64,000 nt of DNA from Marinobacter zhanjiangensis (lineage in GTDB: Bacteria; Pseudomonadota; Gammaproteobacteria; Pseudomonadales; Oleiphilaceae). Location of the stretch: the NCBI RefSeq assembly GCF_014651935.1, contig NZ_BMXV01000008.1, positions 62,001-126,000 of the forward strand, given 5' to 3'. The notes under the pieces were generated by a model that saw only the letters and a program-made list of their open reading frames with translations, was not told the DNA's origin and did not search any database. The translations under genes and the position numbers were made by a program. Shown here piece after piece: positions 39,514 through 49,955 of the stretch. How positions within the stretch are numbered: the stretch's first letter is position 1; every line of letters begins with the position of its first letter.

Positions 39514-42500
39514 TCAGGGCAGTTTTTTGAGCAGCGATTGCGCATCCGTCTTCTGATCGTCGTCGCCCTCGAGAATGACCTCCTCGAGAATCTCCCGGGC
39601 GCCCTCACTGTCACCCATGTCCACATAGGCGCGCGCAAGGTCCAGCTTGGTAGCAACCTCATCGGTTCCGGACAGGAAATCGAAGTCGTCATCATCACCA
39701 AGGGATGCCTCATCGATCTCATCAATACTGGCGCCACCCTGCGCCGGTGACCGGGTATCGTCAGCCGGTCTGGCATCCTGTTCGTCCGACACAGCGTCAT
39801 CCTCCAGTTCCGGAATGTCCAGATCGGACAGGTCATCCTCCGCAGGCTCCTCGCCGGCCGCTTCCGATGCCGTATCCGGTTCGTCCAGGTCGAGGTCACT
39901 CAGGTCCAGTTGACTTTCGTCGTCCGGTTCGGATTCAGAGGCCTGATCCATCAGCTCCAGGTCTTCGTCGGATACATCCAGTTCCAGGTCTTCCAGCCCA
40001 TCGTCCTTACTCTCACCGGAGGTTACCTTGTCCAGTTCGGCGTCCAGCTCGTCGAGGAACGATTCGTCCAGATCAGCTTCATCCTCCGGATTAACGGACT
40101 TGTCGACGGGTTCCTGGCCTTCGGTATCCAGCTCCAGGTCACCGAAGTCGAGGTCGTCTTCCTCGGAAGGCTCCGCAGCGCCCTCCACATCCTCCGCCGC
40201 CGGCTCACTGTCGATGCCTGCGTCGTCGAGCTCGAGGGAGCTGAAGTCGTCCTCCAGATCCAGCGGCTCTTCGTTACTGTCACCTTCGGTAGCGGATTCT
40301 TCCGGCAGCTCGAAGTCTATGGAACCCAGGTCCTCGCCCTGCTCGTCGTCGCTGGCCGGCCGGGTTTCCGGTTCTTCAGCGCGCTCCTCACCGGCGCTCT
40401 CGGAGGTATCCAGGCTGGAGAAGTCGAATTCGATCGCCTCGTCATTGCTCTCAGCCTCCGGTTCGTCACTGCGCTCTTCCGGAACCTCCAGCTCCTCGAA
40501 CGAGGACATCAGTTCTCTGGTGTCGTCGTCCACCGGCGTACTGGCGATATCGGCTGAATCGTCCTGCTCTGCCTGCCGGGAATCGCCAAAGGACTCACCG
40601 CCACGCAACTGGGATTCCAACTCGTCGATACTGGGTGTGGACTCCATGTCTTCCAGGCGTGCCCGCAAGGCTTCTGCTTCAGGCTTGGCCTCATCCAGCT
40701 CCATGGCGTCCAGCTCGGCGTACTGCTTATCGAATGCGGACCGGTTGCCGGTATCCGCATAAACCGCCAGCAGCTTCAGCCGCAGATCGGAACGGCTGGG
40801 CTCGCGGGAAATGGCATTCTCGAGCACCTCAGCCGCCGCGTCGTGCTGACCGTAGGACACGTAACGATCCGCTTCCTCCAGGGCACTGGCGGTGGCAGCA
40901 GCCTCTTCCTCACCGAGGGTCAGCTCGAAACCGTCGTCTCCGTCATCGCTATCGTCCAGTTGCTGATAGAACTCATCTTCCTTGTTGGCGCGGCGCCGGG
41001 AAATGAGCAACACCACGAGCAACAGCAGCACCAGGAAGCCGCCAAGGGCGATCTGGTAGAGGAAATTACCGGCAATCAGGTCAATGGCCGTCGCCAGGAA
41101 GCTCTTGTCCTGTTCAGTACGGGGCTGTTCCAGCTGCTCTGCCTCAGGCTGGGCGCCTGTCGCAGTAACGGGCCCATCGGCTGCATTCGCCGGTTGGTCA
41201 GTCTGTTGCGGATCCATGGCGGTATCGTCTTCGGCTGCCACGCCATCCGCATCGTCAACGGCGGTGTCGTCTTCCGCTGCCATGCCAGTCGCATCGTCAA
41301 CGGCGGTGTCGTCTTCCACTGCCATGCCAGTCGCATCGTCAATGGCGGTGTCGTCTTCCGCTGCCACGCCGGTCGCGTCATCAACCGCGCTCTGATCCGG
41401 GTCAGTGGGCTGGTCCTGCCCCCCGGTCATATCCGGATCCGCCGCCTGCTCACCTGCGGCGTCGTCCTCACCGGCAAGCGCTGCGGTGGTATCACCGGCT
41501 TCCTCGCCCGTGGCAGACGGATCATCACTGACGGATTCTTCCCCGGCGGACTCGGTGGCACCAGCACCAGAGCCGTCAGTGGCATCACCTGCACCATCAG
41601 CACCGCCAGTGGGCTGGCCGTCATCCGCCACGCCACTCTGGATTTCGGCAAGCTGGTTGTCCTTCAGCTCGATCAGGCGCTGGAGCGTTTCCACCTGATC
41701 CTGCAGGTCTTCCACCCGGCTGCCGAGTTCCTCGTTTTCACGCTGAACACGGTCCAGCTCTTCCAGCGCCACCGCTTCACCGGCGTCGGCGGTTCCGCCC
41801 TGGCGACCATCGCCACCGGCCGAGCCTTCACTACGGGCATCACCACCCTCTTCCGGCACCACCAGCCGCAGCTCGTCGGGGGCTGCCTGGCCAGCACCAT
41901 CACCAGCGCCGGTACCGGCCACCTCAGCCCGGGTGGCGTCCACCTGGGGCTCGGGCCGGGACAGAGCATCGTTCTGGGCCGCCACTTCCCGGTTGGCCTG
42001 GGCCTGGGTGCGGGAGCGAATATCGTCCATATCCGGCACCCTGAGCACTTCGCCGCGTTTGATACGGTTGATGTTGCCGTCAATAAACGCATCCGGATTC
42101 AGGTCCTGGATGGCCAGCATCACCTGCTGCGGGGAAAAGCTTGGGTCTGGCCGCACCCTCTGGGCGATCTGCCAGAGCGTATCGGACGCCTGAACGGTCA
42201 CAGTGTCGCCCACACTGGAGCGGGCTGTGGTGGTCGTTGCAGAAGCTGCCTGGCTGTCCTGTTGGTCCTGTTGAGAGCTGGCCCGCGGCTGACTGGCAGC
42301 CTGCCTGGTCCGGGTTCTCTGCACCGGCTCGGACTCGCCGGAATCCTCAGCGTAAACCGGCGGATCCACCAGCACCGAGTATTCGCGCATCACGCGACCA
42401 CTGGGCCAGGTCACTTCCACCAGGAAGTTCAGGTAAGGTTCCCGCACCGGCTCGCTGGAGGTCACCGATATCACCAGCTCACCGTTGGGTGCGGTGGTCA

Positions 42501-42750
42501 CCTGGAAATCGAGACGGGTAAGGAAATAATCACGGCGCAAGCCTACACGCTCATACGCCTGCTCGGAGGCCAGGTTGACAATGATCTCGTCGGGGCTGAC
42601 ACCATCCACCCTGTTGACGTCGATCTCTGCATTCAATGGTTGGTTCAGATAGGACTGAAGTTCTATCTCCCCGAGGCCCAGTGCCTGTGCGACACCGGAA
42701 CCAAGCCCTCCCGCCAGAGCCAGAGCAACCGCAAGCTTGCGTACTTTCAT
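39514..42750 (-). CDS. fimV: FimV/HubP polar hub protein with LysM domain and tandem repeats
   Basis: A 1078-residue inner-membrane protein. Order: Sec signal (residues 1-23), conserved FimV N-terminal region (LGLGEIELQSYLNQPLNAEI onward), LysM peptidoglycan-binding module (about 186-240, ASDTLWQIAQRV), coiled coil (about 328-370), a repeat-bearing acidic stretch (about 390-545), one transmembrane helix (about 562-584), then a very acidic cytoplasmic region with a TPR-like segment (about 620-700) and the C-terminal FimV motif DLARAYVDMGDSEGAREILEE (about 1030-1050). FimV/HubP organises type IV pilus assembly, cAMP signalling with FimL and polar chromosome tethering. Four 14-residue tandem repeats lie at residues 455-510. 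A GTAAGGAAAAAGC leader precedes ATG 42750. It is followed by truA, as in Pseudomonas. Confidence 0.93.
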   Translation of the reverse strand: MKVRKLAVALALAGGLGSGVAQALGLGEIELQSYLNQPLNAEIDVNRVDGVSPDEIIVNLASEQAYERVGLRRDYFLTRLDFQVTTAPNGELVISVTSSEPVREPYLNFLVEVTWPSGRVMREYSVLVDPPVYAEDSGESEPVQRTRTRQAASQPRASSQQDQQDSQAASATTTTARSSVGDTVTVQASDTLWQIAQRVRPDPSFSPQQVMLAIQDLNPDAFIDGNINRIKRGEVLRVPDMDDIRSRTQAQANREVAAQNDALSRPEPQVDATRAEVAGTGAGDGAGQAAPDELRLVVPEEGGDARSEGSAGGDGRQGGTADAGEAVALEELDRVQRENEELGSRVEDLQDQVETLQRLIELKDNQLAEIQSGVADDGQPTGGADGAGDATDGSGAGATESAGEESVSDDPSATGEEAGDTTAALAGEDDAAGEQAADPDMTGGQDQPTDPDQSAVDDATGVAAEDDTAIDDATGMAVEDDTAVDDATGMAAEDDTAVDDADGVAAEDDTAMDPQQTDQPANAADGPVTATGAQPEAEQLEQPRTEQDKSFLATAIDLIAGNFLYQIALGGFLVLLLLVVLLISRRRANKEDEFYQQLDDSDDGDDGFELTLGEEEAAATASALEEADRYVSYGQHDAAAEVLENAISREPSRSDLRLKLLAVYADTGNRSAFDKQYAELDAMELDEAKPEAEALRARLEDMESTPSIDELESQLRGGESFGDSRQAEQDDSADIASTPVDDDTRELMSSFEELEVPEERSDEPEAESNDEAIEFDFSSLDTSESAGEERAEEPETRPASDDEQGEDLGSIDFELPEESATEGDSNEEPLDLEDDFSSLELDDAGIDSEPAAEDVEGAAEPSEEDDLDFGDLELDTEGQEPVDKSVNPEDEADLDESFLDELDAELDKVTSGESKDDGLEDLELDVSDEDLELMDQASESEPDDESQLDLSDLDLDEPDTASEAAGEEPAEDDLSDLDIPELEDDAVSDEQDARPADDTRSPAQGGASIDEIDEASLGDDDDFDFLSGTDEVATKLDLARAYVDMGDSEGAREILEEVILEGDDDQKTDAQSLLKKLP
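41221..41388 (-). repeat. Four tandem 42-bp repeats inside fimV
   Basis: Each unit encodes 14 residues of the form A-(V/I)-DDA-(T/D)-G-(V/M)-A-(A/V)-EDDT, at residues 455-510 in the periplasmic acidic linker. A partial fifth unit (AMDPQ) follows. The units keep the reading frame, so copy-number change by slippage would alter linker length without breaking the protein. Confidence 0.9.
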
Positions 42751-43173
42751 GCTTTTTCCTTACCAGTCTCCGTTATTCGTTACCGCTAATTGAATACAGA
42801 ATCGGACGAGGTTGGATGACTTTCACTTTTTTAATATTGGAGTTACGAGAGTATTGTTGATAATGCCTGCTTTATCAATCAATCACACCGCATCTTTGCA
42901 CCACTTCCTGATGTATTTCACGGAAATGGTTATGACTCCGAGTTCAGAAACCCCGGGAGCCTCTACCGAACCGCTTGCCCGCAATCTCACCGGGCACAGC
43001 ACGAATCGCCATTTTCTCTTTCTGATTGGTTATTCCTGCCGGTTTTCCGGCACAAACTGAGAAATGGTCCCGGGAAAATAACAGGGGCGGCGACTGATTT
43101 CAGCCGACGCCCCTGACCTGTTACCTGAAACGGTACACAGTTGGCATTACACGTACCGGTGAACGCCGGATTT
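42751..43173. other. 423-bp region between asd and fimV
   Basis: The stretch 42780-42930 is AT-rich and should hold the fimV promoter on the minus strand, but I see no clean -35/-10 pair. An 82-codon frame at 42812-43060 on the plus strand has no recognisable features and poor coding character. The asd terminator lies at 43082-43115. Confidence 0.5.
43072..43115 (-). terminator. Rho-independent terminator of the leuCDB-asd unit
   Basis: CAGGGGCG (43082-43089) pairs with CGCCCCTG (43108-43115), with an inner CTGA/TCAG stem. On the minus strand it is followed by TTATTTTCC, a U-rich tail. Confidence 0.68.
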
Positions 43174-44289
43174 TTAACGCTCCTGCAGAATACGCAGCAT
43201 CCGGCGCAGGGGTTCCGCAGCGCCCCAGAGCAACTGATCCCCGACCGTGAACGCGGAAATGTATTCCGGCCCCATGGTCAGCTTGCGAATCCGGCCAATG
43301 GGTACGCTCAGGGTGCCGGTAACCTTCGCCGGCGTGAGCTCGTTGAGGGTGGCTTCCCGTTCGTTGGGAATCACCTTCACCCAGTCGTTGGCCCTGGCCA
43401 GAATCGACTCGATCTCGTCGACCGGCAGGTCCTTCTTCAGTTTGATGGTCAGGGCCTGACTGTGGGAACGCATGGCGCCGATCCGCACGCAGATACCATC
43501 GATGGGAATCGGGTTATCGCTGCGACCGAGGACCTTGTTGGTTTCAACGCCGGCCTTCCATTCTTCCTTGCTCATACCGTTATCGAGCTGCTTGTCGATA
43601 AACGGAATCAGGCTACCTGCTAGCGGCACTTCAAAGTGCTCGGTGGGAAAATTGCCGGAGCGCATGGTGTCGGTCACCTTGCGGTCAATCTCGAGAATCG
43701 CCGACGAGGGGTCCTCGAGCTCCGACGCTACCGCGCCCTTGAGCACCCCCATCTGGTTGAGCAGCTCCCGCATGTTCTGGGCACCGGAACCGGAGGCTGC
43801 CTGGTAAGTCATGGGGGAGACCCATTCCACCAAGTCCTGCTCCAGCAGGCCGCCCAGGGCCAGCATCATCAGGCTGACGGTGCAGTTGCCGCCGATATAG
43901 TCCTTCACGCCCTTATCCAGCGCCGCATCGATAACGTTACGGTTGACCGGGTCGAGCACGATGACGGAGTGATCCACCATGCGCAGGGTGGAAGCCGCGT
44001 CAATCCAGTAGCCGTCCCAGCCGGCGTCGCGGAGTTTCTGATAAACCGCGGTGGTGTAGTCGCCACCCTGGCAGGTAACGATCACATCCAGGGTTTTCAG
44101 GGTACCAACATCAAAGGCATCCTGAAGTGGCGGGACGCCTTCCTTGCCAACGTCCGGCGCCGGACTGCCGGTCTGGGAGGTGGAAAAGAAGACCGGATCG
44201 ATATCGGCAAAATCGTTTTCTTCACGCATGCGTTGCATGAGGACCGAGCCCACCATGCCACGCCAACCTACAAGTCCAACTCGCTTCAT
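43174..44289 (-). CDS. asd: Aspartate-semialdehyde dehydrogenase
   Basis: A 371-residue NADP-dependent enzyme of the branch leading from aspartate to lysine, diaminopimelate, methionine and threonine. The nucleotide site is [21 protein letters not shown]; the nucleophilic cysteine is Cys136 in [11 protein letters not shown], and [10 protein letters not shown] and the active-site region [17 protein letters not shown] with its His are visible. Length and motifs match the gammaproteobacterial type I Asd. It follows leuB by 120 bp; a weak CGGCAGC hairpin (44359-44380) lies in that gap. The leuCDB-asd-fimV order is conserved in Pseudomonas. Confidence 0.96.
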   Translation of the reverse strand: MKRVGLVGWRGMVGSVLMQRMREENDFADIDPVFFSTSQTGSPAPDVGKEGVPPLQDAFDVGTLKTLDVIVTCQGGDYTTAVYQKLRDAGWDGYWIDAASTLRMVDHSVIVLDPVNRNVIDAALDKGVKDYIGGNCTVSLMMLALGGLLEQDLVEWVSPMTYQAASGSGAQNMRELLNQMGVLKGAVASELEDPSSAILEIDRKVTDTMRSGNFPTEHFEVPLAGSLIPFIDKQLDNGMSKEEWKAGVETNKVLGRSDNPIPIDGICVRIGAMRSHSQALTIKLKKDLPVDEIESILARANDWVKVIPNEREATLNELTPAKVTGTLSVPIGRIRKLTMGPEYISAFTVGDQLLWGAAEPLRRMLRILQER

Positions 44290-44409
44290 GTCGACGGAGT
44301 ACCAATTTATGCCTGCCCGCTGCCGTTATCGCTGGCAGGGACCGGATGGATGATTCCGCGGCAGCGGCGTTGTGCTGCCGTCGGAGTTCGGCGTAATAAG
44401 ACGGTTAGC

Positions 44410-45483
<1,074 letters not shown>

Positions 45484-45522
45484 GTCTTGTTCCTGTCGAT
45501 TTATTTGAACGATTTATTTGAA

Positions 45523-46170
45523 TTAGTGAGCGGCGTTGAATAGCCAGGGCGCGGTCTGGCGACGCTGGTTCTCGTATTCCCGGATCAGGTCGGCATCTTC
45601 CAGGGTGACGCCGATATCGTCCAGACCGTTGAGCAGGCAATGGCGCCGGAAATCGTCCACCTCGAAACTGAAGGACTCGCCGGACGGTGTGGTGACGGTT
45701 TTCGTCTCCAGGTCCACGGACAGCTGGTAGCCTTCGTTGTCGTAGGTTTCCTGAAACAGTTTCTCTACTATTTCTTCATCAAGAACAATGGGTAACAGGC
45801 CATTCTTGAAGCAGTTGTTGTAGAATATATCGGCAAAGCTCGGGGCTATGATCACCCGGAAACCGAAGTCGTCCAGGGCCCAGGGGGCGTGCTCACGGCT
45901 GGAGCCGCAGCCGAAATTCCGGCGGGCCAGCAGCACGCTGGCATTCTTGTAGCGGTCCTGGTTGAGCACAAAATCCGGGTTGATGGGACGGTTGGAGCAG
46001 TCCTGGTCCGGCTTGCCTTCGTCCAGGTAGCGCAGTTCGTCAAACAGGTTGGGGCCAAAGCCGGTCCGCTTGATGGACTTGAGAAACTGCTTGGGAATGA
46101 TCATGTCCGTATCCACATTGGACCGGTCCATGGGGGCAACAATGCCCTGGTGTTGCTGCAATGCTCGCAT
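45523..46170 (-). CDS. leuD: 3-isopropylmalate dehydratase small subunit
   Basis: A 215-residue swivelling-domain subunit that with LeuC isomerises 2- to 3-isopropylmalate. Recognisable motifs are [22 protein letters not shown] near the N-terminus, [21 protein letters not shown] (substrate loop) and [21 protein letters not shown]. Normal length for LeuD. It lies 17 bases after leuC. Confidence 0.97.
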   Translation of the reverse strand: MRALQQHQGIVAPMDRSNVDTDMIIPKQFLKSIKRTGFGPNLFDELRYLDEGKPDQDCSNRPINPDFVLNQDRYKNASVLLARRNFGCGSSREHAPWALDDFGFRVIIAPSFADIFYNNCFKNGLLPIVLDEEIVEKLFQETYDNEGYQLSVDLETKTVTTPSGESFSFEVDDFRRHCLLNGLDDIGVTLEDADLIREYENQRRQTAPWLFNAAH

Positions 46171-46187
46171 GGTGTGTCTCCTGTGGA

Positions 46188-47606
46188 TCAGTTCATCATT
46201 TCGCGGACGTCAACGAAATGGCCGTTGACGGCAGCTGCCGCCGCCATGGCCGGGCTGACCAGGTGGGTACGGCCACCGAAGCCCTGACGGCCTTCGAAGT
46301 TGCGGTTGGAGGTGGACGCGCAATGCTCCCCCTGCCCCAGCTTGTCGGCGTTCATGGCCAGGCACATGGAGCAGCCCGGGTCGCGCCATTCCAGGCCGGC
46401 TTCGATGAAGATCCTGTCCAGGCCTTCCTGCTCCGCCTGGGTTTTCACCAGGCCGGAACCGGGTACCACCATGGCCTGCTTGAGGATCGGCGACACCTTG
46501 CGGCCCTTGACCACCTTTGCCGCTTCCCGCAGATCTTCGATACGACTGTTGGTACAGGAGCCGATAAAGACGCGGTCGAGTTTGATGTCGGTGATTTTCA
46601 TGTTCGGATCAAGGCCCATGTATTTGAGCGCGCGGACAATGCCTTCACGCTTGATGGGGTCTTCCTCGGCCGTGGGGTCGGGTACGGTGCCGCCAACGCC
46701 GGTGACCATTTCCGGCGAGGTGCCCCAGCTGACCTGCGGCTGGATGTCGGCGCCGTCCAGTTCCACAACCTTGTCGAATTCGGCGTCATCGTCGCTATGC
46801 AGGGTGCGCCAGTAGTCGACGGCCTTGTCCCATTGCTCGCCCCTGGGCGCAAACGGGCGGCCCCGGACGTAGTCGATAGTGGTGTCATCAACGCTGACCA
46901 TGCCCACACGTGCACCGGCTTCGATGGACATGTTGCAGATGGTCATGCGGGCTTCCATGCTCAGGTCGTGGATGGCATCACCACCGAATTCGATGGCGTA
47001 GCCGGTGCCGCCGGCGGTGCCGATGCGGGCGATGATGGCCAGGACTACGTCTTTGCCGGTGACACCGGGGCCGAGTGTGCCATTCACCTTGACCAGCATG
47101 TTTTTCATTTTTTGCTGGACCAGGCACTGGGTGGCCAGTACGTGCTCCACTTCGGAGGTGCCGATGCCGTGGGCCAGGCAGCCGAAGGCGCCATGGGTGG
47201 AGGTGTGGGAGTCACCACAGACGATGCTCATGCCCGGCAGTGTGGCGCCCTGCTCTGGTCCGATGACGTGGACGATGCCCTGGCGCTGGTCCTTGATCTT
47301 GAATTCGAGGATGCCAAACTCGTCGCAGTTCTTGTCGAGGGTTTCCACCTGGATGCGGGACACCGGGTCGACGATGCCTTCCACACCGAGTTCACGGTCG
47401 GTGGTGGGTACGTTGTGATCCGGTGTGGCGATGTTGGCATCGATGCGCCAGGGTTTGCGGCCGGCCAGGCGCAGGCCTTCGAAGGCCTGGGGTGAGGTGA
47501 CTTCGTGGAGCAGGTGCCGGTCGATGTAGATCAGCGCGGAGCCGTCGTCCCGCTGTTTGACCAGGTGGTCGTCCCACAATTTGTCGTATAAGGTCTTGCC
47601 CGCCAT
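46188..47606 (-). CDS. leuC: 3-isopropylmalate dehydratase large subunit
   Basis: A 472-residue aconitase-family enzyme with a [4Fe-4S] cluster. Cluster and active-site motifs: [43 protein letters not shown] and [10 protein letters not shown], which supply the three cluster cysteines. The start is ATG 47606 ([16 protein letters not shown]), the family N-terminus; the open frame runs 24 codons further into the leader. It is the first gene of leuCDB and diverges from a LysR regulator with a dyad operator candidate about 100 bases upstream. Confidence 0.97.
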   Translation of the reverse strand: MAGKTLYDKLWDDHLVKQRDDGSALIYIDRHLLHEVTSPQAFEGLRLAGRKPWRIDANIATPDHNVPTTDRELGVEGIVDPVSRIQVETLDKNCDEFGILEFKIKDQRQGIVHVIGPEQGATLPGMSIVCGDSHTSTHGAFGCLAHGIGTSEVEHVLATQCLVQQKMKNMLVKVNGTLGPGVTGKDVVLAIIARIGTAGGTGYAIEFGGDAIHDLSMEARMTICNMSIEAGARVGMVSVDDTTIDYVRGRPFAPRGEQWDKAVDYWRTLHSDDDAEFDKVVELDGADIQPQVSWGTSPEMVTGVGGTVPDPTAEEDPIKREGIVRALKYMGLDPNMKITDIKLDRVFIGSCTNSRIEDLREAAKVVKGRKVSPILKQAMVVPGSGLVKTQAEQEGLDRIFIEAGLEWRDPGCSMCLAMNADKLGQGEHCASTSNRNFEGRQGFGGRTHLVSPAMAAAAAVNGHFVDVREMMN

Positions 47607-47709
47607 GGTTTGGTCTCTCTCGGTTATTCGGGTCTTCGTTTTGACTGCTGTGAGTGCGATTCTACTCCCCTGTTTCAAATAACCTCAATTCATGTTTTTT
47701 ATTCATCGG

Positions 47710-47724
47710 ATTCCCTTTTGGAAT
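47710..47724. promoter_or_regulatory. LysR-type operator candidate (T-N11-A dyad)
   Basis: ATTCC-CTTTT-GGAAT is a perfect dyad containing the T-N11-A core typical of LysR-type binding sites. It is about 104 bp upstream of leuC and lies between leuC and the divergent LysR gene, where such regulators usually bind. Confidence 0.5.
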
Positions 47725-47729
47725 GATAG

Positions 47730-47756
47730 AATGGCTGAATCTGACTTTCAGCCATT
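47730..47756. other. Perfect 10-bp inverted repeat in the leuC-LysR region
   Basis: AATGGCTGAA (47730-47739) and TTCAGCCATT (47747-47756) with a 7-nt loop. It could be a second operator half-site pair or an RNA hairpin; no U-run follows in either direction. Confidence 0.5.
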
Positions 47757-47801
47757 GGCCGGACTCCGCACCCAGCCATTGAAATCCGGTGCCGGGACCG
47801 G

Positions 47802-47905
47802 GATGCGGTATGCCTTTCCGGGACACGCCCCGCAAGTACGTCCATGTAGGGCTCGACGAGCGCCATCCCTGGCGCTCGACGGTCCCGGAAAGGCATCCCC
47901 CATCC
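47802..47905. repeat. Long REP/MITE-like palindromic element upstream of the LysR gene
   Basis: The outer arms (47802-47824 and about 47882-47905) are inverted copies matching at 21 of 23 bases (GATGCGGTATGCCTTTCC vs its complement). An inner hairpin CGAGCGCCA (47857-47865) / TGGCGCTCG (47870-47878) sits between them. The whole ~104-bp unit can fold into one cruciform-like stem and resembles intergenic palindromic elements I associate with Marinobacter and relatives; only one copy is in this window. Confidence 0.65.
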
Positions 47906-47944
47906 CGATCCTCACGCTGCGTGCCAGCCTCAGAGGAAAAACAG

Positions 47945-48811
47945 ATGGATTCAAGCGCATTAAAGGCCTTTGTCACCATTATCGATCAAGGATCTTTTTC
48001 CGAAGCTGCCGAAACACTTCACTTGACCCAACCGGCCATCAGTAAAAGGCTGGCCGCTCTGGAAAACCAGCTCAGAACCCCCTTGCTGGAACGGAGCCAT
48101 CGCAAGATTCGCCTGACTGATGCCGGAGCCAGGCTGCTACCTCACGCCCGAAGGATCCTCGATGAAGTCCACAATGCCCGTCTCTCAATACAGGACCAGG
48201 GCGGAGGGGTCTCGGGCCACCTGTCGCTGATCGCCAGTCACCATATCGGCCTGCACCACTTGCCGGCATGGCTGCAACGGCTGAACCGGGAATATCCGGA
48301 GGTGACGCTCGGGCTGCAGTTTATGGACTCGGAAGGGGCCTATGACCAGATGCGCCGGCGTTCGGCGGAGCTGGCGTTTGTGACCTTGAGCGAGAGTATG
48401 GATCAGTCGTTCGAGGTGCATGCCCGGTGGGAGGATGAGATGCTGTTTGTGGTGTCGCCGGATCATCCGCTGGCGTCCATGGAAGCGCCGGATCTGCAAG
48501 CGCTGTCGGGCTATGATGCGTTATTGCCGGAGGCCGGCACGGCTACCTATCGGACCGTTAGTCGGTTGTTTCTGGATGCCGACCTGTCCCTGAATCTGCC
48601 AATGCCTACTAACTATCTGGAAACATTGAAGGTGATGACCGGTGTGTGCCTGGGATGGAGTGTGTTGCCGGTAGGCATGGTGGACGATTCCCTGACGGTG
48701 TTGCCGGTGGAGCATCGGGTCAGTCGTTTTCTGGGGGCCGTCGGGTTGCGGGGGCGGTCGCTGAGTCCACAGGCACGGGCGTTGCTCGCCATCGCGGGCG
48801 AGATCAGGTAG
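47945..48811 (+). CDS. LysR-family transcriptional regulator divergent from leuCDB
   Basis: A 288-residue LTTR. The N-terminal winged HTH (MDSSALKAFVTIIDQGSFSEAAETLHLTQPAISKRLAALE, split across the first 40 residues) is textbook, followed by the co-inducer-binding domain (about residues 90-285, e.g. GHLSLIASHHIGLHHLPAWL). I begin at ATG 47945; the open frame reaching back to 47789 runs through the palindromic element. Its location opposite leuC, as in Pseudomonas, makes leucine-gene control the simplest guess; the effector is unknown. Its 3' end overlaps the convergent MFS gene by 8 bases. Confidence 0.9.
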   Translation: MDSSALKAFVTIIDQGSFSEAAETLHLTQPAISKRLAALENQLRTPLLERSHRKIRLTDAGARLLPHARRILDEVHNARLSIQDQGGGVSGHLSLIASHHIGLHHLPAWLQRLNREYPEVTLGLQFMDSEGAYDQMRRRSAELAFVTLSESMDQSFEVHARWEDEMLFVVSPDHPLASMEAPDLQALSGYDALLPEAGTATYRTVSRLFLDADLSLNLPMPTNYLETLKVMTGVCLGWSVLPVGMVDDSLTVLPVEHRVSRFLGAVGLRGRSLSPQARALLAIAGEIR

Positions 48812-49955
48812 TTGATGGTTCCGGTGGTGGTTGCAGCCAGCGCCAGGTGATGAAGACGGCGAACACCATGGCGACGGCGCCGCCCCAGAAGGCGGCGGAG
48901 GTGCTGAAGCCTTCCACCAGGAAGCCGGACAACCAGGCGCCTATGGCCCCGCCGGCGCCAAAGGTGAGGCCGCTGTAGAGGGCCTGGCCCTGGCCGTGGT
49001 GGTGCTCGCCGAAGAAGCCCTGAACGTACTGCACAGAGATCACGTGAAGGGCGCCGTAGGAGGCGGCGTGCAGCAGCTGGGCGAAGATCAGTACCGGGAC
49101 CACATCGGTCACTTCCGCGATCAGGATCCAGCGCAGCATGGTCAGCAGCAAGGCGCCGATGGCAATCTGCCGGACCGTGAAGTATCGGGTAATCCGGTGC
49201 ATGATCAGGAACAGGCCGATTTCGGCGAGCACGCCCAGTGACCAGAGCAGGCCGATGGGCAGTTTGCCGTAGCCGTGTTGTTCCAGGTGGATGCTGAAGA
49301 AGGTGTAGTAGGCACCGTGGGACACCTGGAGCAGGAAGTTCATCCCGAAGAACGCGATGACCGCCGGGTGGCCGACGATAGCCTTGAGGCTGCCGCTGGG
49401 GGCGCTGGTTTTTCGGGCGCCCCGTTCAGACGGCACCAGAAAGGTCGATATTGCTATACCGGCGAATACCGGCAGCAGCAGCCAGGGCAGCAATATGATC
49501 GGGATGTATTCGAGGATGGCGCCGATGATGGCGACGCCGCCGATAAAACCTACCGAACCCCAGAGGCGGATCCTGCCGTATTTTTCCTTCTTTGAGCCCA
49601 GCACCCGCAGGGTGATGACTTCATAAAGGGGCAGTATGGCGTTCCAGAAGAAGGTGAACAGGAGCATGACCAGCAGCAGCCCGTAGAACCCGGGTTCCAG
49701 GAAAACGCCGGCAAAGCACAGCGAACCCACCACGGCGCCAAAGCGTACCAGCCGCACCCGCAGGCCGGTCTGGTCGCCAATCCAGCCCCACACGCTGGGG
49801 GCCACCACCTTGGTGAGCTGGATGGTCGCCATCAGGGTGGCAATCTGCAGGTAGGAAAACCCGCGCCCTTCCAGGTACAGCGACCAGTACGGCAGCAGTG
49901 ACCCCAGCAGCGCAAAGAACCAGAAGTAGAGGTTCGAGAGTCTCCAGTAGATGAT
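48804..49955 (-). CDS. MFS transporter (3-phenylpropionate permease-like); no canonical start codon
   Basis: A 12-helix major facilitator of about 383 residues. Canonical codons first occur at ATG 49832, but that would delete the first membrane helix. The same frame is open for 41 more codons encoding IIYWRLSNLYFWFFALLG..., which aligns in style with the family's N-terminal YWRLS start and helix 1; upstream of it the frame runs PDGTL and then hits TAA. The only initiation-like codons there are the two ATC codons at 49955 and 49952, 7-10 bases after a GGGAC site. I therefore annotate an ATC start at 49955, with 49832 as the conservative alternative. Visible motifs include WGWIGDQTGLRVRLVRFG (loop 2-3) and YGRIRLWGSVGFIGG. 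Substrate unknown. The repeat copy 3 overlaps its start. Confidence 0.8.
   Translation of the reverse strand: MIYWRLSNLYFWFFALLGSLLPYWSLYLEGRGFSYLQIATLMATIQLTKVVAPSVWGWIGDQTGLRVRLVRFGAVVGSLCFAGVFLEPGFYGLLLVMLLFTFFWNAILPLYEVITLRVLGSKKEKYGRIRLWGSVGFIGGVAIIGAILEYIPIILLPWLLLPVFAGIAISTFLVPSERGARKTSAPSGSLKAIVGHPAVIAFFGMNFLLQVSHGAYYTFFSIHLEQHGYGKLPIGLLWSLGVLAEIGLFLIMHRITRYFTVRQIAIGALLLTMLRWILIAEVTDVVPVLIFAQLLHAASYGALHVISVQYVQGFFGEHHHGQGQALYSGLTFGAGGAIGAWLSGFLVEGFSTSAAFWGGAVAMVFAVFITWRWLQPPPEPSTT

Larger units (their letters stand above)
47607..47944. other. 338-bp divergent control region between leuC and the LysR gene
   Basis: From left to right: leuC leader; LysR-type dyad ATTCC-N5-GGAAT (47710-47724); a perfect 10-bp inverted repeat AATGGCTGAA / TTCAGCCATT (47730-47756); and a long palindromic element (47802-47905). 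No coding sequence is evident. Confidence 0.6.

Noticed and set aside
40843..42789. 648-codon plus-strand frame opposite fimV
   Set aside because: It is the antisense of fimV, which has strong family motifs; the antisense protein has no domain and a repetitive, His/Gly-rich composition from codon bias.
42812..43060. Small plus-strand ORF of 82 codons between asd and fimV
   Set aside because: No homology signature, no convincing Shine-Dalgarno, and it lies in AT-rich regulatory sequence.
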